NCBI GenBank assembly: GCA_001784175.1
Contig: MFPR01000004.1
Span: 372,001 to 436,000 of the forward strand
Direction of reading: 5' to 3'
DNA length: 64,000 nucleotides
Source: Candidatus Lindowbacteria bacterium RIFCSPLOWO2_12_FULL_62_27
Lineage (GTDB): Bacteria > Lindowbacteria > 2-12-FULL-62-27
The notes beneath the pieces are model-generated. The model saw only the letters and a program-made list of their open reading frames with translations. It made no database searches and was not told the DNA's origin. Below, one piece after another: positions 58,000 to 64,000 of this stretch. The position numbers and the translations under genes are program-made. How positions within the stretch are numbered: the first letter of the stretch is position 1; each line of letters opens with the position of its first letter.

Positions 58000-59724
58000 T
58001 CAATCCACCGGGATGAACCAGTCATCACACCGGCCGCAGAGGGGGCTTGCCTCCGTATATTGACCTTCACGATGCGCCTCTCGATGAGGGCGCATCCGGT
58101 TCCAAGCCTCCAGAAACGATAGAATCTCCATCACATTTCCCACGCTCGTTTCGGAGGCAGGGTTGAACATGCGATCGCACAGGACGATGCTGCCGTCCGT
58201 CTTGACAAATAACGTGTTCGACATCCGGCGGCAGGGGAACCGCTTGAGAGGCGTAAAATTCGTCAGCCGGTGGTCCGGATTCTGTCCCGCATGGGTCGAG
58301 GCGCCCTGAATGACCAGATGCTCCACCATGTGGCCCTCGTCATAAAAGGTGCGCACGGCCGCGATCTCATTGTCAAACGTAAAATCCCTGCCATACCGCT
58401 TGATCCATTTCTTCCGCGTCATATGAGAGGACATGAACGCATCCACATGATCCTCGAGTTCGGCGATGAGCGTCGTTGTCAGGATGATGACCGGCCCAAT
58501 CATAAAGGTCAGGTTGCTTCTGGGCCGCGCTCGTTTGAGTTCCAAGAGACGATCGATGTTGCGTTTGACGGTCTGAAAATCCCCGGCGGGCCGGATCTTG
58601 AGGTAGTGGGGCTCGTCCACCGCGTCCAGGGACACCATGATCGACGCGACGGGGCCGCGCGCCATGTGTTCGGCGATGTCCCCGCCCATCAACCGACCGT
58701 CCGTATAGCAGTGAATACCGGGCATCACAGGATATTTTTTCGTAAACACGTCCAGGAGGCGCAACACCTCGGCGTACTGCGGATGTTGCAGCGGTTCGCC
58801 CAGCCCGGCCAGGTGGACGTTCTCGACAAAGCCGGCATCCTGGGCAAACAGCTCGAATATTCGTGAAAATATTTCGATGGACATATAGGAGGGATACACC
58901 GCCGGTTTTTTCCAGTGATTCAGGGGAGAGTACACCGGGGGAACGTCGTTGACGGATGAAATCTCAATCCAGGCCGATTTCCGCCCTGCAGGGATCACTA
59001 CATCCGTCGTTTCCAGCAACGTCGACAGCCGGTCGATGCTCAAATCTGAAAGGGCTGTATCGAGTTTTCCGATCACGGTCCGATAGGCGTTCACCGCAGA
59101 CGGTGTACACCGCTCGAACAAGAGAGGATACCCGAGAGGACGCCCACGGCGTTTCTCAATTTCAGCCCGGAAAGGGCCGGATAATAACTTAAAGGGGCTT
59201 CCCAGTAATGCGAAGGCGGTGTGAAACGTCATCATGGGGTCGGGCGCCTGCTCCATGAGACTGATCACGTTTTCCAATTTTGGAATCATGGATTGATGAA
59301 AGAGAACCATCTCCCATCCCGGCCAGACGATATTGACAGCCGCCGGATGGTTGTCCTGGACCGCCTTTGAAAAAGTGAATTTGAATGTTTCGTCATCAAA
59401 AAAAGTTGAAAAATTGGGGCGAAGTCCGGCCAGCCAGGGTGTGTTCAGCCCCTGCAGGGCGGACAGATAGAAACGGAATTCCGCCGCTGGATATTGGGAT
59501 GGGCGGTCCTTGATCAGAAGAGGGGTGATCGGCCGCCGAATGTCCCGCATCGCCGCTTCACACGCCTCCCGGGTCTGCGGAACAACCGCCGCAAGGAGGG
59601 GGCCGATTTCCCCGCATGTCCCGGCCTTTTTGACGGCCGCCACGAACAGGTTCTCATCCCCGATTGGTTCAAACCACACCGGATCCACCGCCGGAATCAA
59701 CAAACTAACCTGTGCCATTTTCAA
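58000..59724 (-). CDS. Radical-SAM/SPASM-like protein without the cluster-binding CxxxCxxC
   Basis: 574 residues. N-terminal about 240 residues are an unrecognised domain (PITPLLIKDRPSQYPAAEFRFYLSALQGLNTPWLAGLRPN). The next part aligns with the radical SAM barrel (IEIFSRIFELF, VHLAGLGEPLQHPQYAEVLRLL, ASIMVSLDAVDEPHYLKIRPAGDFQTVKRNIDRLLELK), but where CN..C..C is expected it has SSVNDVPPVYSP (about 256-267). C-terminal SPASM-type cysteines are kept (about 498, 516, 563, 566). Without the first cluster it should not cleave SAM; it may bind another cofactor or serve as a scaffold. Confidence 0.75.
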   Translation of the reverse strand: MKMAQVSLLIPAVDPVWFEPIGDENLFVAAVKKAGTCGEIGPLLAAVVPQTREACEAAMRDIRRPITPLLIKDRPSQYPAAEFRFYLSALQGLNTPWLAGLRPNFSTFFDDETFKFTFSKAVQDNHPAAVNIVWPGWEMVLFHQSMIPKLENVISLMEQAPDPMMTFHTAFALLGSPFKLLSGPFRAEIEKRRGRPLGYPLLFERCTPSAVNAYRTVIGKLDTALSDLSIDRLSTLLETTDVVIPAGRKSAWIEISSVNDVPPVYSPLNHWKKPAVYPSYMSIEIFSRIFELFAQDAGFVENVHLAGLGEPLQHPQYAEVLRLLDVFTKKYPVMPGIHCYTDGRLMGGDIAEHMARGPVASIMVSLDAVDEPHYLKIRPAGDFQTVKRNIDRLLELKRARPRSNLTFMIGPVIILTTTLIAELEDHVDAFMSSHMTRKKWIKRYGRDFTFDNEIAAVRTFYDEGHMVEHLVIQGASTHAGQNPDHRLTNFTPLKRFPCRRMSNTLFVKTDGSIVLCDRMFNPASETSVGNVMEILSFLEAWNRMRPHREAHREGQYTEASPLCGRCDDWFIPVD

Positions 59725-60802
59725 TCATCTCCCACGACAAAGGTGTCCCCTCGTCAATATTGCGGCTGGCGGTCCGGCCGAGGATGGAGGGGTAATACCG
59801 GCAGGGAAGGCCGTGGCCCGGGCGAATCGTTTTGATGTTGTTGGATCCGAAGGCTTCTCCCTGGTGGATGGCCCGAACCGCGAAAATGGACGGGCGGAAC
59901 CGGATGTTGACCTCTTCGTCCTCGTTCGGCCCGTACCGCACGCCTCCCATGGCCCTTTCAGTTTCCCGGACCGATTGAACCAGTTGTTTGAATTCGGCGG
60001 GTTCCATGGAAAACGCCGCGTCCGGCCCGCCCAGGGATCTCGACAGTGTGAGATGTTTTTCGATGATCGTCGCCCCCAGCGCCACCGCCGTGACTGCGGC
60101 GACGGATCCCAGCGTGTGATCGGACAGTCCCACCGGCCGGTGGAAGGCAGCCTGCATGTCCGCCAGTGTTCTCAGATTCATTTGATCCAGCGCGGCCGGG
60201 TAGGCGCTGGTGCATTTCAACAAGGCGATCTCCCGGGCGCCCACCCGGTCCAGCGTGACGACGGCCTCCTGTATTTCATCGCGGGTGGCCATTCCCGTGG
60301 AGACAATGACGGGCTTGCGGGTTCGGCCGATATGTTCCAGCAAATTCAAATCAACAATTTCGAACGATGCGATTTTGTAGAGCGACACGCCCAGCCGTTC
60401 CAGAAAATCCACGGCGGTTTCGTCGAACGGCGTCGAAAAGAAATCGATCCCGACTTCCTCGCATTTCTGTTTCAGCCTGGGATGCCAGTCCCACGGCAGA
60501 TATGCTTTTTGATAGAGATCGTACAGCGTCCGGCCCCTCCAGGGGGAATTTTCCGGCAATTGAAACCAGGCCGATTTGGAATCAAAGGTGATCGTGTCCG
60601 GCGTGAAGGTTTGAATTTTGACGGCGTTGGCGCCGGCGCCCATGGCCGCATCAATCAGTTGAAAGGCCACGTCCAATTTCTGGAGATGATTGGCGGACAG
60701 TTCCGCGACAATATAAACGGGGCCGGCCGGCGTCGGAGACGCCGGCACTTGGGGCGCCGGAGGCACTGACCCGGCCGGATCGAATTTATCAGGCGGGGTC
60801 AT
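59705..60802 (-). CDS. pseI: Pseudaminic acid synthase-like nonulosonate synthase
   Basis: 365 residues. VYIVAELSANHLQKLDVAFQLIDAAMGAGANAVKIQTFTPDTITFD, FFSTPFDETAVDFLERLGVSLYKIASFEIVDLNLLEHI, VIVSTGMATRDEIQEAV, SDHTLGSVAAVTAVALGATIIEKHLTLSRSLGGPDAAFSMEPAEFKQLVQSV and a SAF tail (SIFAVRAIHQGEAFGSNNIKTIRPGHGLPC). KIASFEIVD and the MEPxEF region favour PseI over NeuB. The first 28 residues are made by an inserted DNA repeat. Overlaps the transketolase C subunit by 14 bp. Confidence 0.88.
   Translation of the reverse strand: MTPPDKFDPAGSVPPAPQVPASPTPAGPVYIVAELSANHLQKLDVAFQLIDAAMGAGANAVKIQTFTPDTITFDSKSAWFQLPENSPWRGRTLYDLYQKAYLPWDWHPRLKQKCEEVGIDFFSTPFDETAVDFLERLGVSLYKIASFEIVDLNLLEHIGRTRKPVIVSTGMATRDEIQEAVVTLDRVGAREIALLKCTSAYPAALDQMNLRTLADMQAAFHRPVGLSDHTLGSVAAVTAVALGATIIEKHLTLSRSLGGPDAAFSMEPAEFKQLVQSVRETERAMGGVRYGPNEDEEVNIRFRPSIFAVRAIHQGEAFGSNNIKTIRPGHGLPCRYYPSILGRTASRNIDEGTPLSWEMIENGTG
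60726..60775 (+). repeat. Dispersed double-hairpin element, copy C (at the 5' end of the pseI-like gene)
   Basis: 50 bp identical to copy A except one base (AGGCACTG against AGGCGCTG). In the minus-strand gene frame it encodes [17 protein letters not shown] right before VYIVAELSANH, where related synthases have a short N-terminal strand. Confidence 0.85.
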
Positions 60803-61703
60803 GGCTCGGCGCCAAGCACGCGCGATCCGCACTGCCGCACGCCAATTTCTCCAGCACACACTCGCGGATGCCCGCGGGATCCAGACGGATCATCCTGCGG
60901 AGATCCTGGACCCTGCCGTACCAGACGCAAAATTGATCGGGCAGCCCATGATACGACACCGACAAATTTTGGATTTCACACACCGCTTCGTGGAGACCGA
61001 AGGCGTCGTGAACCACAAGAATCCTTGTATGCCGGAATTTCTCAATCAACTCTCTATCAATAGGCTTGATCGTATGGAAATAGACCAGATTGACATCCAG
61101 ATCCCGGCAGGCCTCGAGAACATTGCCGAGGATGGGACCGGCCGTCATCACCGTGAGGTCCGACCCATTCTCCTTGAGGGCGACACCCTTCCCGAACTGA
61201 ACCGGAAGATCGATGTCATGGGGATGGTCGGACAGGCGGAAATAGGTGGTTTTCCGGTTGTTGTACTGGCTGCGCAAGAGCACGTCCACCTCTTTTTTGG
61301 ACCCGGGCTGAACGACCTCGAGGTCCGGCAGCAATCTCAGGATCGCCAGATCGGAGTAACAATGGTGAGTCGCGCCGTCCCATGCATAATCGAAAGTCGC
61401 CCCCGCCGTTACGATGTTCCCCGCAAAACGGTTGTAACACATGTCGTCCTTGATCTGCTCATAGCTTCTTTCAACAAGAAAGGGCGCGATCGTGTGGACG
61501 ATTGGAAAAAAGCCCTGCGCGCTCAAGCCCGCCGCCACGCTGACAAGCGTATTTTCACAAATGCCCATATTAAAGAAACGGTCCGGGTGTTTTTCCCTGA
61601 AGTCATTAAAAAGGTAAACACTGATATCGCCAAAGACGAGGACGATTCTGTCGTCACGCGCGGCCATATCCATCACCGTCGCTTTAAACTGTTTCCGCAT
61701 CAA
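60789..61703 (-). CDS. Transketolase-like C-terminal subunit
   Basis: 304 residues. AARDDRIVLVFGDISVYLFNDFREKHPDRFFNMGICENTLVSVAAGLSAQGFFPIVHTIAPFLVERSYEQIKDDMCYN is the pyrimidine-binding domain with the catalytic Glu (GICEN); the transketolase C domain follows (GSDLTVMTAGPILGNVLEACRDLDVNLVYFHTIKPID). Split transketolases of this kind occur in polysaccharide and secondary-metabolite clusters. Start overlaps the N subunit by 20 bp. Confidence 0.9.
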   Translation of the reverse strand: MMRKQFKATVMDMAARDDRIVLVFGDISVYLFNDFREKHPDRFFNMGICENTLVSVAAGLSAQGFFPIVHTIAPFLVERSYEQIKDDMCYNRFAGNIVTAGATFDYAWDGATHHCYSDLAILRLLPDLEVVQPGSKKEVDVLLRSQYNNRKTTYFRLSDHPHDIDLPVQFGKGVALKENGSDLTVMTAGPILGNVLEACRDLDVNLVYFHTIKPIDRELIEKFRHTRILVVHDAFGLHEAVCEIQNLSVSYHGLPDQFCVWYGRVQDLRRMIRLDPAGIRECVLEKLACGSADRACLAPSHDPA

Positions 61704-62466
61704 GCTCGTCCATCAATTTTTGGAATTCGGCTTCGCCCGGAGAGCGGCGATGCCATGCGAATATGTTCTCGGCCAATGTCCTGCAGCCGTATCCCTTGAT
61801 CGTATTGGCAACGATCACCTTCACCCCTGACGCGCGTCTTGAAAGCGCCTCCTTCAGCGCCTCCACATCATGGCCATCGACTTCGATTGAGTCACACCCG
61901 AACGACCGAAATCGCTCAACGGGATTGGGGATCGGCAGGCAACGCTCCTGGGAACGGTTGTTGTCGAAGAGGATGGTGAAATTGTCAAGGTCGAGATTTG
62001 ACGCCACCATCACCGATTCCCACACGGTTCCCTCGTTGGATTCGCCGTCGCCAATGAGGACAAGCACCCGCCGATCCGACTTCTTGAGTTTCAGGCCAAG
62101 CGCCATGCCCACGCCCACCCCGATGCCGTGGCCGAGAGAACCGGTTGAAACCTCAACACCCGGTACTTTAAGCCTGTCAGGATGACAGCCGAAGTCCGAA
62201 CCGAATGCACCATAGGAGTGCACTTTTTCAACATCGAAATAACCGAAATGGGCCAGAACACAATACAGTCCCAGCGAGGCGTGGCCCTTGCTCAAGATTG
62301 AGATATCGCGTCCTTCCCAAGACGGATTGGCCGGGTCATGACGGATCGTCTGGTAGACGCCGTAGAGCATTTCGACAACTGAAAAGCAGGTCGGGATATG
62401 TCCATGCCCGCTGGCCTTGGAAATCCGCAGGATATTCCTGCGAATTTCCCTGCACGCGGCAATCAT
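61684..62466 (-). CDS. Transketolase-like N-terminal subunit
   Basis: 260 residues from an ATG inside the end of the upstream gene (AATGAAATGATT). Thiamine diphosphate domain: ISKASGHGHIPTCFSVVEMLYGVYQTI, LSKGHASLGLYCVLAHFGYF, TGSLGHGIGVGVGMALGLKLKKSDRRVLVLIGDGESNEGTVWE (GDG...N metal motif). Forms the active enzyme with the C subunit. The sugar shuffled is unknown; in this locus it may build or break the 3- or 2-carbon unit of a rare sugar. Confidence 0.92.
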   Translation of the reverse strand: MIAACREIRRNILRISKASGHGHIPTCFSVVEMLYGVYQTIRHDPANPSWEGRDISILSKGHASLGLYCVLAHFGYFDVEKVHSYGAFGSDFGCHPDRLKVPGVEVSTGSLGHGIGVGVGMALGLKLKKSDRRVLVLIGDGESNEGTVWESVMVASNLDLDNFTILFDNNRSQERCLPIPNPVERFRSFGCDSIEVDGHDVEALKEALSRRASGVKVIVANTIKGYGCRTLAENIFAWHRRSPGEAEFQKLMDELDAETV

Positions 62467-63665
62467 TTCATTCGACCCGCCGGTTCGAGATCTCCCCGCG
62501 GCGCCGGGACCCACTCGCCCTGCAATTCCAGCGAGTGATGGACGGCTTCGACGACCGCCGTCGACGGCAAAGCGGCCCGGAATGTCGGGCGGCAGGCCGC
62601 CAAATCCGCCGGCCGGAGGCGGCCGGTCTTCAAGGTGGCAACATCCTCGATGAACTGCCGGATGCTGCGGTATCCGTAGCCTCCGAATCGCGGCGCGCCG
62701 TCGGGGCCGGGCAGGATCGAGGAAAAGTACGGGTTCGGAACGGACACGGGCTGTCCGTCCAGAGCGAGTTCCAGGCCGCGATTTTTTTGATCGCTGTCGC
62801 ACCGGCCCGCCGAACCGATGAGCGAAATTTTCTGATCCGACATCGCCGTCGTGGAATCCGGATCAATCCAGTTGAGCGCAAAGGTCGAGACAAACCGGTT
62901 GCCGGACGGCTCCTCCCATTCGACCATCGCCTGAATCGAATCCCACGTGTCAATGCCCCGCCCGGCCAGCCATCCCTTCTGGCCGACGGCCATCGCCCGC
63001 ACCGGCAGGGCGCCGGTCAGGAAATGGAGGAAATCCGCGTAGTGGACGCCGAGATATTGAAAGACGTTTGTCTGCGCGGCCCATGATTTGAAAAGCGTTT
63101 GAGGCACCATTTTTTTCTGGCTGAAGGCCACGGCCGCATATCGCAACTGCCCGAGCCGGCCGTCCCGGACGAGTGACTTGAGAAACAGGTTGGCCTCGTC
63201 CCAGCGCTTGTGGAATTCGACCGCGCCGTGGACCCCCTTCGATTCCGCCGCGTGGACCAGCCGGACGGCCTCGGCCACGGTTGGAGTGAGCGGCTTGACG
63301 ACAAGACAATGGACGCCGGCATCGATGAGATGGGACGCCAGATCAAAATGCGTTGCGTCCGGCGTCACCACGATCGCCGCGTCAAACCGGCCGCGGGAAA
63401 GCGCCTCGCGATACGCCTGCGGGTCGGTTCCCGCGCGCGGCACGCCGTCGACCGAGAGCCGCGTCCCGAGCCGTTCGTTCAAGGCTTCGAGTTTTCCCCG
63501 GAGGATTCTGACGCTGGACGCAGCCGTCGCCGCCACCGTCACTCGATCGATGAGCCCGTCCCGGTGGCACTCCGCCACCGCCGGCAACACCGTCCCATAC
63601 CCCTCCATCCCGCGGCCGCACACATAGACGCCCGCGCCAATCACCAGCACGTTTACAGCATCCAT
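62463..63665 (-). CDS. Gfo/Idh/MocA-family oxidoreductase
   Basis: About 400 residues from ATG 63665 (MDAVNVLVIGAGVYVCGRG); ATG 63683 is possible. NAD(P)-binding GAGVYVCGRG, FDAAIVVTPDATHFDLASHLIDAGVHCLVVKPLTPTVAEAVRLV with the EKP-like CLVVKP motif, and AVEFHKRWDEANL. Typical of sugar dehydrogenases or aldehyde reductases in glycan loci. The catalytic KxP Lys appears in VVKPL. Overlaps the transketolase N subunit by 4 bp. Confidence 0.9.
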   Translation of the reverse strand: MDAVNVLVIGAGVYVCGRGMEGYGTVLPAVAECHRDGLIDRVTVAATAASSVRILRGKLEALNERLGTRLSVDGVPRAGTDPQAYREALSRGRFDAAIVVTPDATHFDLASHLIDAGVHCLVVKPLTPTVAEAVRLVHAAESKGVHGAVEFHKRWDEANLFLKSLVRDGRLGQLRYAAVAFSQKKMVPQTLFKSWAAQTNVFQYLGVHYADFLHFLTGALPVRAMAVGQKGWLAGRGIDTWDSIQAMVEWEEPSGNRFVSTFALNWIDPDSTTAMSDQKISLIGSAGRCDSDQKNRGLELALDGQPVSVPNPYFSSILPGPDGAPRFGGYGYRSIRQFIEDVATLKTGRLRPADLAACRPTFRAALPSTAVVEAVHHSLELQGEWVPAPRGDLEPAGRMK

Positions 63666-63727
63666 ATCAAGCGCTGCCATCATAATGAATGCCCGGACAA
63701 GTTACAAGGCGGTTCCGCCGCATCCCA

Positions 63728-64000
63728 TCACATCCGGTCGGACTCGGTGATCTGCTCGACGAGCCTGACATAGTCCGGGCCTGAGAGCCGAAAGAACGCT
63801 TCAAAGTATCCCGCGCCGCCGGCAAGCCAGCTTCGGTGGCTGTTCGTGCCCGACGTGCAGTGGACGTAGTCGAAGGCGGCCGACTGGGATTTGAACATCG
63901 CGATGGCCTTGCGTTTTTTCTCCATCCAGCCGGTGATGTCGACCAGGACATTCGCGGGCAGGGTGGACCAGATTTCGTAGGCGTAGACGGTGATCGGGCG
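63728..64000 (-). CDS. PIG-L/LmbE-family deacetylase (C-terminal part, truncated by the right edge)
   Basis: The frame is open to the right edge. VYAYEIWSTLPANVLVDITGWMEKKRKAIAMFKSQSAAFDYVHCTSGTNSHRSWLAGG, then FEAFFRLSGPDYV, matches the end of zinc-dependent GlcNAc-type deacetylases (YE.W...P...vDI...~~K..A~..~~SQ). The zinc-binding HPDD motif would lie outside the window. Removes N-acetyl groups from sugars or sugar precursors; it belongs with the nonulosonate locus. Last 63 bp before the oxidoreductase hold nothing recognisable. Confidence 0.85.
   Translation of the reverse strand, partial: RPITVYAYEIWSTLPANVLVDITGWMEKKRKAIAMFKSQSAAFDYVHCTSGTNSHRSWLAGGAGYFEAFFRLSGPDYVRLVEQITESDRM

Overview
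The window is a GC-rich stretch of a Gram-negative-type bacterial chromosome: it encodes a predicted outer-membrane-directed CsgG-like lipoprotein and a large surface-glycan locus with nonulosonic acid (sialic/pseudaminic-type) genes. Gene order in the core blocks (trpF-trpB-trpA-accD-folC; rimP-nusA-infB-ylxP-rbfA-truB-ribF-rpsO-pnp-ftsK) is ordinary for bacteria, but the mixture with an F420-type luciferase-like oxidoreductase, arginine succinyltransferase genes and a Cas4-containing CRISPR locus suggests an uncultivated lineage. I cannot name the phylum from sequence alone.

Left end, 1-4830: a CRISPR-Cas locus. The window opens inside the C-terminal end of a large protein that looks like the PAM-interacting end of a Cas9. 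It is followed by a DUF4160/DUF2442 pair and a small winged-helix plus TIR/deoxyribosyltransferase-like pair, then cas1-cas2-cas4 and a short array of four 37-bp repeats and three spacers. Each repeat carries a good sigma70-like promoter on the minus strand, a trait known from type II-C arrays. The order effector-cas1-cas2-cas4 recalls type II-B or Cas4-containing II-C systems. No tracrRNA was found inside the window.

4841-12430, minus strand: aspartokinase with an archaeal-type phosphoglycerate-mutase-like neighbour, a small LTXXQ-type periplasmic protein on the plus strand, and an operon for an F420-type oxidoreductase, AstA, AstD and an amidinotransferase-fold hydrolase, probably arginine catabolism. 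12502-22751, minus strand: a type I restriction-modification operon (hsdM, yhcG-type nuclease, small ORF, hsdS, four-helix-bundle protein, hsdR) interrupted by an AT-richer ATPase + PIN-like pair that has its own promoter. HsdR ends in a LexA/UmuD-like S24 domain.

22854-29832, minus strand: trpF-trpB-trpA-accD-folC, a SpoIID/LytB-like protein and a membrane-anchored alpha/beta hydrolase. 29970-44723, plus strand: a long transcription/translation operon running from rimP to pnp and on through ftsK, a RodZ-like protein, pgsA, pgpA and truA. Structured leaders precede rimP and pnp, and a small terminal-inverted-repeat element sits between pgsA and pgpA.

44843-64000: a CsgG-like lipoprotein, a large ABC-2-type permease and then a surface-glycan locus. 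It has two nonulosonate synthases, a CMP-transferase, a GT2/CMP-transferase fusion, an SpsF-like transferase, a split transketolase, several glycosyltransferases, two radical-SAM-like proteins (one lacking its cluster cysteines), a CmcI-like protein, two dehydrogenases and a PIG-L deacetylase cut by the right edge. A 50-bp GC-rich double-hairpin element is inserted in frame in three unrelated genes (spoIID-like, infB, pseI-like), which shows that mobile repeats are active in coding sequence here.
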